Shown piece after piece: positions 1 to 7,641 of a DNA stretch of 64,000 bases (positions within the stretch are counted from its first letter, which is position 1; the number at the start of each line of letters is the position of its first letter). The DNA lies in the NCBI GenBank assembly GCA_012520845.1, contig JAAYNL010000019.1, positions 1 to 64,000 on the forward strand. The letters run 5' to 3'. Origin of the DNA: Thermoplasmatales archaeon (GTDB lineage Archaea; Thermoplasmatota; Thermoplasmata; Methanomassiliicoccales; Methanomethylophilaceae). A program made the position numbers and the translations under genes. Under the pieces are notes generated by a model that saw only the letters and a list, made by a program, of their open reading frames with translations, made no database searches and had not been told where the DNA came from.

Positions 1-61
1 ATACAAGAGGAAGCGGGCGGAGATCATGGGGGTCACCGGGAACGGCGTGGCGGTCGCCTGA
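1..61 (+). CDS. 3' end of an unrecognised gene (partial)
   Basis: The window opens inside a reading frame ending at a TGA at 59-61. The visible tail is about 19 residues, basic at first (YKRKRAE) and then small and hydrophobic (IMGVTGNGVAVA). It lies on the same strand as pelota, about 110 bp upstream. Too little is present to name a family. Confidence 0.35.
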   Translation, partial: YKRKRAEIMGVTGNGVAVA

Positions 62-172
62 GCCCGGCGGCGGGGCCGCGGGGCGCGGGCGGGGTGCGTG
101 CCGTTTTTGAATTACCGAACAGAGTACGTGCGACGGGAAAAGCGATAAACCCGGGCCGGGATGGGGGTTTCC

Positions 173-1210
173 ATGCGCCTGCTCGGGAAAAACCCATCCG
201 ACGGCACCGTCAGCCTCCAAATAGAGAGCGACGACGACGTCTGGCACCTCTTCAACGTACTCGAGGAGGGGGACCTGGTCACCGCGTCCACGACCCGCAG
301 GGAAGAGAAGGCTGCGGACAAGATCAGGGCGGAAAGGGGGGAGAAGAGGAGGATGACCCTCGGCATAAGGGTCACGAAAATCAGTTTCTCCGATTCCGAC
401 ATGCGCCTGAACGTCCTGGGCACGATAGAGACGGGCCCGCAGGACATCGGGCAGCACCACACGCTGATGTTCGAGACCGGCGACCGCATAAAAATCTCCA
501 AGCGATGGAAACAGACCCAGCTTGGCAGGATTGACCGGGCCGTGGAAGACTCCCTCAAACCGTCCATAGCCTTCGTGTCCCTCGACCAGGACGAGGCCTC
601 GATCGCCGTGATGAGGCAGTACGGCCTGAAGGAAATCGCATCGATCAAATCCGGCCGTTCCGGGAAGATGTACGGCGACGGCGGCGATCCCAAGGACTAC
701 CACTCCGAGATACTCGCGGCGTTGGCGACGCACGTCGAGCCGGGCACGCCCCTCGTCCTGCTTGGCCCCGGGTTCGAGAAGGAGACGCTCCTGGCGAGGG
801 GCAAGGAGAAGGACCCGGCAATGTTCGAGAGGAGCTTCGTGTATCACACCGGCCACCCGGGGATGCAGGGCATCAACGAGCTGTTGAAGAAGGGCATGGG
901 CTCCGACGTGCTCAGGGAATCCAGGGTCGGCACGGAGATGGAGGCGGTGGAGCGCCTCAAGGAGGAAATCGGCAGGGACGGCCTGGCCACCTATGGGCCG
1001 AACGAGGTGATGGAGGCCGCGCGGGCCGGGGCGGTGGAGACCCTGCTGGTTTCGGACGCCGTCATCAGGGAAGGGGACCTGGACGGCCTCGTCAGGACCG
1101 TGGAGGAACAGCGCGGGAAGGTCCTCGTCGTGTCGTCGCACCACGACGCCGGGGCGGAATTGGCCGCCATCGGGGGCCTCGCCGCGCTGCTCAGGTACAA
1201 AACGGTTTGA
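173..1210 (+). CDS. pelA: mRNA surveillance protein pelota (Dom34)
   Basis: Archaeal pelota, the eRF1-like factor that with aEF1-alpha enters the A site of stalled ribosomes and, with ABCE1, splits them. The 345 residues show the N-terminal Sm-like domain (MRLLGK...DDVWHLFNVLEEGDLV), a central domain beginning near IAFVSLDQDEASIAV, and a C-terminal eRF1_3-like domain (ETLLVSDAVI...VVSSHHDAGAEL). The eRF1 GGQ motif is absent, as expected. An ATG lies 12 bp upstream at 161, but family members start M-R/K-I/L, and a G-rich Shine-Dalgarno stretch (163-168) sits just before 173, so I chose 173. Identification is firm. Confidence 0.93.
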   Translation: MRLLGKNPSDGTVSLQIESDDDVWHLFNVLEEGDLVTASTTRREEKAADKIRAERGEKRRMTLGIRVTKISFSDSDMRLNVLGTIETGPQDIGQHHTLMFETGDRIKISKRWKQTQLGRIDRAVEDSLKPSIAFVSLDQDEASIAVMRQYGLKEIASIKSGRSGKMYGDGGDPKDYHSEILAALATHVEPGTPLVLLGPGFEKETLLARGKEKDPAMFERSFVYHTGHPGMQGINELLKKGMGSDVLRESRVGTEMEAVERLKEEIGRDGLATYGPNEVMEAARAGAVETLLVSDAVIREGDLDGLVRTVEEQRGKVLVVSSHHDAGAELAAIGGLAALLRYKTV

Positions 1211-1311
1211 GAACCCCGTCGCAGGCATATGTTTTATATTGAGGCGTTTTATCCGTGTCCATTCACCGAGTGAACGCCCGCGCGTTTGCCGCGGGGGGAA
1301 GGTGCGTGCTT

Positions 1312-2490
1312 ATGAAGGCGAAGAACGAGGTACTGAAGATACTGGACAGGGACGTCGTGATCTGCGACACCACCCTCAGGGACGGGGAGCAGACGGCGGG
1401 GATCGTGTTCTCCAACCTGGAGAAGTACAGGATAGCCCAGATGCTGGACGACGCGGGGGTGCCCCAAATCGAATCCGGCATCCCGATCATGGGCGGGGAC
1501 GAGAAGGTCGCCGTCAAACACATCGCCAGCATGGGCCTGGACGCCTCCGTGCTGGGGTGGAACAGGGCCAACATCGCAGACATCGACGCCAGCATCGACT
1601 GCGGCGTCGACTCCGTCGCCATATCCATGTCCTCGTCGGACATACACATCGAGAACAAGCTCAGGAAATCCAGGGAATGGGTCCTCGAGAAGGTATCCGA
1701 GTCGGTCCAGCACGCCGCCGACCACGGCCTCTACATCTCCTGCAACGCGGAGGACGCCTCCCGCGCCGACCTCATGTTCCTCATCGACTTCGCCAAGGCG
1801 GCCAAAGACGCCGGCGCCAACAGGCTCCGGTACTGCGACACCATCGGCCGCGACGACCCGTTCACCGTCCAGGAAAGGGTCAGGACCATCAGGAGCCTCG
1901 TCGGCATCGACGTGGAGATGCACACCCACAACGACTTCGGGCTTGCCAACGCCAACTCCCTCGCGGGCATCCACGCCGGCGCGAAGGTCATCAGCACAAC
2001 CGTCATGGGGATCGGCGAGAGGGCGGGGAACACCGCCCTCGAGGAGATCGTCATGACCTGCCGCCACCTGCTCAACAAAGGCACCGGCATCGACACCACG
2101 AAGCTCAAGCCCCTGGCGGAATTCGTGTCCAGGGCCGCCGGCAGGCCAATATCCGCGTCCAAGCCGTTCCTCGGCTCCAACTGCTTCGCCCACGAGGCGG
2201 GCATCCACGCCGACGGCGTGATAAAGGACGCGAAGAACTACGAGCCCTACGACCCCGCCGAGATGGGATTGGAAAGGAAGATCGTCATCGGGAAGCACTC
2301 CGGGTCCAACACCCTCATCACCGAGATGAGGAAATGGGGCGTGGAACTGACCCAGCAGGACGCGGAGAAACTCCTCGTCATGACCAGGAGGGCCTCCGTC
2401 GAGCTGCACAGGAGCCTGTCCTCCGACGAGCTCAACTACCTTTACGGGGAACTGACGAAGGGTTCCGACGTCTTCGACGACGACGCGTGA
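1312..2490 (+). CDS. Homocitrate synthase family enzyme (AksA/NifV type)
   Basis: Member of the DRE-TIM metallolyase family, condensing acetyl-CoA with a 2-oxoacid. The 392 residues carry the signature DTTLRDGEQ near the N terminus, the metal-binding HTHNDFG motif, and the conserved C-terminal GKHSG. In methanogens AksA makes homocitrate and longer homologues for coenzyme B. An Re-citrate synthase is an alternative, since an isocitrate-type dehydrogenase follows on the opposite strand and aconitase lies at 26-29 kb. I chose the ATG at 1312 because a purine-rich ribosome site (1295-1303) lies about 8 bp before it; the open frame extends to 1255, but that N terminus is unlike the family. It converges with the ABC-F gene, 3 bp apart. 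Confidence 0.85.
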   Translation: MKAKNEVLKILDRDVVICDTTLRDGEQTAGIVFSNLEKYRIAQMLDDAGVPQIESGIPIMGGDEKVAVKHIASMGLDASVLGWNRANIADIDASIDCGVDSVAISMSSSDIHIENKLRKSREWVLEKVSESVQHAADHGLYISCNAEDASRADLMFLIDFAKAAKDAGANRLRYCDTIGRDDPFTVQERVRTIRSLVGIDVEMHTHNDFGLANANSLAGIHAGAKVISTTVMGIGERAGNTALEEIVMTCRHLLNKGTGIDTTKLKPLAEFVSRAAGRPISASKPFLGSNCFAHEAGIHADGVIKDAKNYEPYDPAEMGLERKIVIGKHSGSNTLITEMRKWGVELTQQDAEKLLVMTRRASVELHRSLSSDELNYLYGELTKGSDVFDDDA

Positions 2491-2493
2491 GGC

Positions 2494-4284
2494 TCACTCG
2501 TCGGTCAAAACCTTTTTCCTCTGCCTGCCGCCGGTCTTCTTGAGCTTGCCCTGGTCTATGGCCCACCGGAAGTTCCTCTCCTCGGAGGGGGCGACCAACA
2601 CCCTCTCGCCCTTGGCGTACTTGCGCCCGGTGGCCCAGTTGGTGAAGGGCGCCAGGACCCGGTATTCGTCCGCGTCCATCACTATCTCGCGGACGTTCGG
2701 CCTCCCCATCATCGACGAATAGGTGCCGGCGTGCATCCTTATCTTCCCGTCCTTGACCTCGCACACCTTGTTGCACACCGTGTCCAGGAAATAGCGGTCG
2801 TGGGTCACGGCGATCATGGTGCCGTCGTATTCGTTCAGAGCGCGTTCCACCGCGTGGCGGGCGGGGATGTCCAGGTAATTCGTCGGTTCGTCCAACACCA
2901 GCAGGTTCGTCTCCCCCATCAGGAGCACGGCGAGGGCGACCCTCGCCCTCTCGCCGCCGGACAGCTGGGACATGGGTTTTTCGACCTGCTCGCCGACGAG
3001 CAGCATCTGGGCGAGGATCGACCTGGCGTCGCCCCTGCGCTCCCTGCCCACTATGCGCATGAGCTGCTCCTCTGCGGTCGCCCCTAGGTCGAGGCCCTCG
3101 TGGTTCTGCGAGAAATAGCCTATCTTGGCCCCCGGGGCGATCCACAGGTCGCCGGCGCTCGGCAGGTCCCCGATCAGCGCCCTGACGAGGGTGCTCTTCC
3201 CCTGGCCGTTGCCGCCGAATACGCCGATCTTCTCACCCTTGTGCACCTCGATGTCGACGTTGTCTATGACCTTCCTGCCGCCCCTCTCCACGGAAAAATC
3301 CCGGGCGGTTATCACGTTCTTCCCGGACTTGGGCGCCGACTGTATCCGGACCGTTATCTCCTTCATGGCCTCCGGCGCCTCCTTCTCCTCCATGCGGTCG
3401 ACCATGCCCAAACGGGTCTTGTGGGTCGCGGAGTACCATTGGTCCCTGTGCAGCTTCTCCGCGATTTCCTCCTGGCGGCGCTTCTGGTTGACGTATTTCC
3501 GGTATTCCTTCTCCATGCGGTCCAGGTCCATCATCTTCTTCTCGATGAACGCGGAATAGTTGCCCTTGTACTCCCGGGTCCTGCCGTCGCTGATCTCGGC
3601 CACCCTGGTCGCCACCTTGTCCAGGCAATAACGGTCATGGCTTATGACGAGGACCGCCGCGCCGGCGTCCAGGATGAAATCCTCCAGCCATTCCACGGTG
3701 TCGATGTCCAAATGGGACGTCGGCTCGTCCAGGAACAGCAGGTCGCAGTCCGTCGCCTGCACGACGACCCTGGAAAGCATGACCTTCGTACGCTCGCCGC
3801 CGCTGAGGGTGGACATCGGCCTGTCCATGAAGGCCGGCGACAGCCCGACCTTCGTCAGGGCCTCCTCCAGCTTCCCCTCGTCCTCGGAATCGAGCCTGCC
3901 CAGCTGGCCCTCGAGCCTGGCGTATTCCGACGCCAGGGCGTTCCAGTCCAGGTCGCCGCCCTCCGCCATCCTCCCCTCGATCGCGGCCATGGCGGAGCGG
4001 ATGTTCTCCGCGTGGCCGTAGGGCCGGCCGAGCACGTCCCTGACGGTGACGTCCGGGGAGGACTCGGCGAACTGCGGCAGGTAGCCGATGCGGTTGGTCC
4101 CGAGCGTGAGCTCGCCGGTGTCGCACATCTCCTGGCCCAGCAGTATCTTCAGGAAGGTGGTCTTGCCGGCGCCGTTGACGCCGACCAGGCCGATGCTGTC
4201 CCCCCGGTTGATCTGGAGACTGGCGCCCTTCAGCACCTTGTTGGGCCCGAAGGCCTTCGTCAGGGATTCGGCCCTGAGGAGCAT
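2494..4284 (-). CDS. ABC-F family ATPase
   Basis: 596-residue soluble protein with two ABC domains and no membrane segments. Domain 1 has Walker A GVNGAGKTT, signature LSGGERTK and Walker B LLFLDEPTSHLD. A charged linker (DLDRMEKEYRKYVNQKRRQEE) precedes domain 2, with Walker A GGNGQGKST, signature LSGGERAR and LLVLDEPTNYLD. ABC-F proteins act on the ribosome in translation or antibiotic protection; which applies here cannot be read from sequence. The C terminus has a basic extension (KLKKTGGRQRKKVLTDE). It starts 2 bp after the dehydrogenase stop, so the two genes are very probably one transcript. This family is commoner in bacteria than in archaea. Confidence 0.9.
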   Translation of the reverse strand: MLLRAESLTKAFGPNKVLKGASLQINRGDSIGLVGVNGAGKTTFLKILLGQEMCDTGELTLGTNRIGYLPQFAESSPDVTVRDVLGRPYGHAENIRSAMAAIEGRMAEGGDLDWNALASEYARLEGQLGRLDSEDEGKLEEALTKVGLSPAFMDRPMSTLSGGERTKVMLSRVVVQATDCDLLFLDEPTSHLDIDTVEWLEDFILDAGAAVLVISHDRYCLDKVATRVAEISDGRTREYKGNYSAFIEKKMMDLDRMEKEYRKYVNQKRRQEEIAEKLHRDQWYSATHKTRLGMVDRMEEKEAPEAMKEITVRIQSAPKSGKNVITARDFSVERGGRKVIDNVDIEVHKGEKIGVFGGNGQGKSTLVRALIGDLPSAGDLWIAPGAKIGYFSQNHEGLDLGATAEEQLMRIVGRERRGDARSILAQMLLVGEQVEKPMSQLSGGERARVALAVLLMGETNLLVLDEPTNYLDIPARHAVERALNEYDGTMIAVTHDRYFLDTVCNKVCEVKDGKIRMHAGTYSSMMGRPNVREIVMDADEYRVLAPFTNWATGRKYAKGERVLVAPSEERNFRWAIDQGKLKKTGGRQRKKVLTDE

Positions 4285-4286
4285 GC

Positions 4287-5501
4287 TCACTTCTTGCCGG
4301 CGGCCTTGACGTACCCTTCCCAGGCCTTGCGCAGGTCGGGCCTCTGGATGGTCTCCATGACGTAGTCGGCGAACTCGTTGCCCGTGGCGCCGTTCGGCCT
4401 GCCGGTCATGACGAGTTTTCTCTCGAACTGCACGCAGACCTCCAGGGCCATCTCCAGCCTCTCCGCCTCCTCGGCCTTGCCGAGGTGCTCCATCATCATG
4501 GCGACGGCCTTGATCATGCTGCTCGGGTCGGCGTACTGGGCCCTGCCCTCGGAAACCATCCTGGGCGCGGAGCCGTGGATGGCCTCGAACATGGCATACC
4601 TCTTGCCTATGTTGGCGGAGCCGGCGGTGCCGACGCCGCCCTGGATCTGGGCGGCCTCGTCGGTGATGATGTCGCCGTACAGGTTGGGCAGGACGAATAC
4701 CTTGTAGTCGCTGCGCCTGGACGGGTCGATGAGCTTGGCTGAGAGTATGTCGATGAACCAGTCGTCCCACCTCACGCCGGGGTAGTCCTTGGCGACCTCC
4801 GCCGCCAGGTCGAGGAACCTGCCGTCCGTGGTCTTGATCACGTTGGCCTTGGTGATGACGGACACGTAGTTCTTGCCCGTCTTGGCGGCGTGGTCGAACC
4901 CGGCCCTGAGGATCCTCTCCGTGCCCTGTTTGGTGGCGACGGTGAAGTCGATGGCCAGATCCTCGGTGACGTGGATGCCGTCGCTGCCTAGGGCATAGCT
5001 GCCCTCGGTGTTCTCCCTGAAGAAGACCCAGTCGATGCCCAGTTCCGGCACCTTGACGGGCCTGACGTTGGCGAAGAGGTCGAGCTCCTTCCTCATGGCA
5101 ACGTTCGCGCTCTCGATGTTGGGCCACTCGTCGCCCTTCTTGGGCGTGGTGGTCGGCCCCTTGAGGATGAGGTGGCACTCCTTGAGCTCGGCGAGGACGT
5201 CGTCCGGGATCGCCTTATTGGCGGCCGCCCTCCTCTCGATGGTCAGGCCGTCGATGACGCGCACCTCCACCTTGCCGGATTTTATCTCGTCCCGGAGGAG
5301 GAACTCCATGACCCTCTGGGCCGACGCGCAGATGTACGGGCCGATGCCGTCGCCGCCGCACACGCCTATGATGATCTTGTCGAGTTTGCCGTAGTCGACC
5401 CAGTCGCCCTCGGCCTTGAGCCTCTCGACCCTTTCGAGCTGTTTCCTGAGAAGCGCCCCGTATTTCTCCTGCGCCTCGCGTATCGCCTTCTCGTTGGCCA
5501 T
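4287..5501 (-). CDS. Isocitrate/isopropylmalate-family dehydrogenase
   Basis: 404-residue member of the NAD(P)-dependent beta-decarboxylating dehydrogenases. Visible motifs are GGDGIGPYI near the N terminus, RENTEGSYALGSDG in the substrate region, and the family signature NLYGDIITDEAAQIQGGVGTAGSANIG split around the Mg-binding Asp residues. Isocitrate, homoisocitrate and isopropylmalate are all possible substrates; the nearby homocitrate-synthase-type gene and the distant aconitase favour isocitrate or homoisocitrate. The start was set at the ATG at 5501 (MANEKA), because a TATA box lies at 5521-5530, about 25 bp upstream, which fits a leaderless or nearly leaderless mRNA. It leads the ABC-F operon. 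Confidence 0.85.
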   Translation of the reverse strand: MANEKAIREAQEKYGALLRKQLERVERLKAEGDWVDYGKLDKIIIGVCGGDGIGPYICASAQRVMEFLLRDEIKSGKVEVRVIDGLTIERRAAANKAIPDDVLAELKECHLILKGPTTTPKKGDEWPNIESANVAMRKELDLFANVRPVKVPELGIDWVFFRENTEGSYALGSDGIHVTEDLAIDFTVATKQGTERILRAGFDHAAKTGKNYVSVITKANVIKTTDGRFLDLAAEVAKDYPGVRWDDWFIDILSAKLIDPSRRSDYKVFVLPNLYGDIITDEAAQIQGGVGTAGSANIGKRYAMFEAIHGSAPRMVSEGRAQYADPSSMIKAVAMMMEHLGKAEEAERLEMALEVCVQFERKLVMTGRPNGATGNEFADYVMETIQRPDLRKAWEGYVKAAGKK

Positions 5502-5520
5502 GGCCTTCGTATATTGGTCC

Positions 5521-5530
5521 CTATAAAAAT
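5521..5530 (-). promoter_or_regulatory. TATA box of the dehydrogenase/ABC-F operon
   Basis: On the minus strand this reads GTATTTTTATAG-like, a good archaeal TATA element. It lies 20-29 bp before the proposed ATG at 5501, so transcription would start at or next to the start codon. Confidence 0.5.
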
Positions 5531-5880
5531 ACATGCCCAACCTATGGGTTGCTAATGAAACGTAGTATCGTCTAACCAAACATAGCTTATCTCAATTGAT
5601 GGATATGTTTATTGGAAGATACCATACCACTACACTAGTGCCAGAAACGGTCTTAAAAATTGAGTTTGTGAATTGATTGGGTGATTATCAAATGCCTAAA
5701 TTATCGTAATAAAATCAATTTTTATTATGTTACTTTGTGGTAACATTTAAATATATCCAACTGCATGAAAAATTGCCGCATTGGTGCCATGGGAACTGTC
5801 CCTAGTACCTCGAAGGAGGGAAGGGAAGGATGGTCGTCGGATTTATCCGTCGTAAAAATGCCATGGGTTGGCGGCGTTTT
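5531..5880. other. AT-rich gene-free stretch with inverted repeats
   Basis: About 350 bp, much richer in A/T than the flanks, with no convincing gene. Two inverted repeats lie close together: a TAATAAAA/TTTTTATTA pair at about 5708-5727, and GTTAC-TTTGTG-GTAAC at 5730-5745. A TTTAAATATA element follows at about 5747-5756. The stretch borders the foreign-looking DUF3800 gene, so it may be part of the same insertion. Confidence 0.4.
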
Positions 5881-6612
5881 TTATTTTTCACAGTCACATC
5901 CGAATCGGTGGGCACGAAACCTTCGTTTTTCAATAATTTTATCAAACGTTTTTGATTTATCGCTCTCGATGCCGTTGATATAGTCCCCCGTAAGCCCAGT
6001 AACGAAATCATGCACTTGCAATATTTTTTCCCCGTAACTGCTTTTTACCTCGAACCATTCTAATTCCATCCCATTTTCAAATTTTTCCGCACAAAGCAGT
6101 TCCAACTCTGGTACAGCATTCACGGGCGGCGCGTCTATTAGCACATCAAAAGGCGTATGTGGGTCATTAAAATCCATCAATTCCGAAATAGATTGTACGT
6201 AAAACTCTATACGGTCCTTATTGGACATAAATGCCTCATTCCTCCTTGAACGATGTATTTCTGAAAACGTAAAATCGATTCTTGAAAGTTTTTCAACTAT
6301 AGGTTTCACGTCTTTTGCCGTTGCGTTAGAATACTTGAATCCAGCCCTATTTTTTTTAGGAAACAAGGAAGACACGTTAGCGAACGACTCCCTGTCTAAA
6401 ATTATTGCTGAAACTATTACAAATTCAGGTCTGTCGTCTTGTACGCCGCTTTTCAAATAACCCATTGAGCCTGTTTCATCAAACACCATAACAGGTCGGT
6501 TGTACGTCCTGTACCTCCTGTCTTTGGGGTTAACTTCACGCCCTCTGTAAGCAGTATAGGTGCTTTTGTTCGCATTGATGTTTGCTAGAGATCTGTTGCG
6601 CCCCATAGGCAC
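5881..6612 (-). CDS. DUF3800 domain protein
   Basis: 243-residue protein with the DUF3800 pattern: an early acidic motif FDETGSMGY followed by a beta strand (EFVIVSAIIL), and a late motif VHDFVTGLTGDYING with a conserved Asp. The spaced acidic residues suggest an RNase H-like nuclease fold, which is inferred for the family and not proven. A GTG start at 6612 is preceded by GGAG with 7 bp spacing; an ATG lies 6 bp further in. Codon use is clearly more AT-rich than the neighbours, and the gene has AT-rich flanks on both sides, so it was probably acquired horizontally. Genes of this family are common in mobile and defence regions. Confidence 0.75.
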   Translation of the reverse strand: MPMGRNRSLANINANKSTYTAYRGREVNPKDRRYRTYNRPVMVFDETGSMGYLKSGVQDDRPEFVIVSAIILDRESFANVSSLFPKKNRAGFKYSNATAKDVKPIVEKLSRIDFTFSEIHRSRRNEAFMSNKDRIEFYVQSISELMDFNDPHTPFDVLIDAPPVNAVPELELLCAEKFENGMELEWFEVKSSYGEKILQVHDFVTGLTGDYINGIESDKSKTFDKIIEKRRFRAHRFGCDCEK

Positions 6613-6796
6613 TTCAAAACTCCGTGTTCAACATATTCCATGAATTTCATCAAAACAGACAATTACTGAGGATTTCGAACACTGTATTTCTTTTGAGTAT
6701 AAAGACCGTGAAGGGTACGAGTAGCAATGGGTTTTTCATATCAACAGATAAAAATGGCGGGTTGACGAACGACATACATCTAAGATTTTGAAATAG

Positions 6797-7480
6797 TCAA
6801 ACTCTATGCCCGCCGATGACGATGTCGTTCTCCCGGAGGACGCGGTCCATGCCCTCCACGACGCCGTCGATGCCGTCCACGGGGATGCCGAAAAGCGCGG
6901 AGAAGACCTCGAGCGCCGCCCTCAGGTCTTTCCTGTAGTCGCCCTCCCCTGTGAAATGCCTCCTGGAGATCATGTTACCCAGGGCGCCCAAGAGGGCGAT
7001 TACCCTGTCCCTCGCTTCACCGGGGCCCATTTCGATGTCCCTGTCGCCGAGCCTGTCCAGGACCCAGGCCATGGTGCGGTCCGCCATGGCGTTGGTTATC
7101 ATCCAGGAGCCGTGGGCCTCGTGGAGCAGTTCCGCCGCCCTCGGGCTCGAGTTCACGGAATAGAGTTCCAACGCTATCGGGAAGGCGACCGCCTCCAGCA
7201 GGCCGCTGTCGGGCCCGACGTACGTCTCGTACTGCTCGAGGGCCTTGCCGTAGGCGGTGTCGATCATCTCCATGAACACCTCCTCCTTGCTCGGGAAGAC
7301 ATTGTAGACGCTGCCCACGAGCAGCCCCGCCTTCTGGGCGATCTGCCTCATGGTCGTCTTGGAGTAGCCCTTCTCCTGGAACAGCCTGCCGGCCGCCTCC
7401 AGTATCCTGCCCCTGATCTCCTCCCTCTTGGCCCCGCCGCGTTCCTCCCCGCGGCCCATGCGGCCGATGACGCGTTTCAT
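6797..7480 (-). CDS. TetR/AcrR family transcriptional repressor
   Basis: 227 residues. The N-terminal helix-turn-helix of the TetR family is clear at about residues 20-66 (ILEAAGRLFQEKGYSKTT, then IAQKAGLLVGSVYNVFPSKEE), followed by a helical ligand-binding domain. It is divergent from the MMPL exporter, with 160 bp between them holding two copies of a palindrome (7509-7524 and 7545-7558). This arrangement is typical of a repressor that controls itself and the pump and is released by a pump substrate. The ligand cannot be predicted. Confidence 0.9.
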   Translation of the reverse strand: MKRVIGRMGRGEERGGAKREEIRGRILEAAGRLFQEKGYSKTTMRQIAQKAGLLVGSVYNVFPSKEEVFMEMIDTAYGKALEQYETYVGPDSGLLEAVAFPIALELYSVNSSPRAAELLHEAHGSWMITNAMADRTMAWVLDRLGDRDIEMGPGEARDRVIALLGALGNMISRRHFTGEGDYRKDLRAALEVFSALFGIPVDGIDGVVEGMDRVLRENDIVIGGHRV

Positions 7481-7508
7481 CGTGCCCAGACCAATGCCCG
7501 AAGGGGTA

Positions 7509-7524
7509 TTTGAACGTGTTCAAA
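7509..7524. promoter_or_regulatory. TetR operator, proximal to the repressor gene
   Basis: Near-perfect palindrome TTTGAACGTGTTCAAA. It lies 29 bp before the tetR start and overlaps the likely TATA/BRE region of that gene, so autorepression is likely. Confidence 0.65.
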
Positions 7525-7544
7525 CCTTTTTTGACGGTTCATTT

Positions 7545-7558
7545 TTGAACGTGTTCAA
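7545..7558. promoter_or_regulatory. TetR operator, proximal to the exporter gene
   Basis: TTGAACGTGTTCAA, the same core as the copy at 7510-7523, 35 bp away. It abuts the exporter's TATA element (AATTTATACC, about 7563-7572). A degenerate half-copy (TTGACGGTTCA, 7531-7541) lies between the two. Confidence 0.65.
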
Positions 7559-7641
7559 TACCAATTTATACCCTAAAGCGCATGGACGGAAACGTTTACG
7601 AAAGGTGATGGATTCTGTTCGAAAAACTAGCTGACAAGATT

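Noticed and set aside
5765-5983. Small plus-strand frame of 72 codons
   Set aside because: Lies antisense into DUF3800 and has no family pattern.
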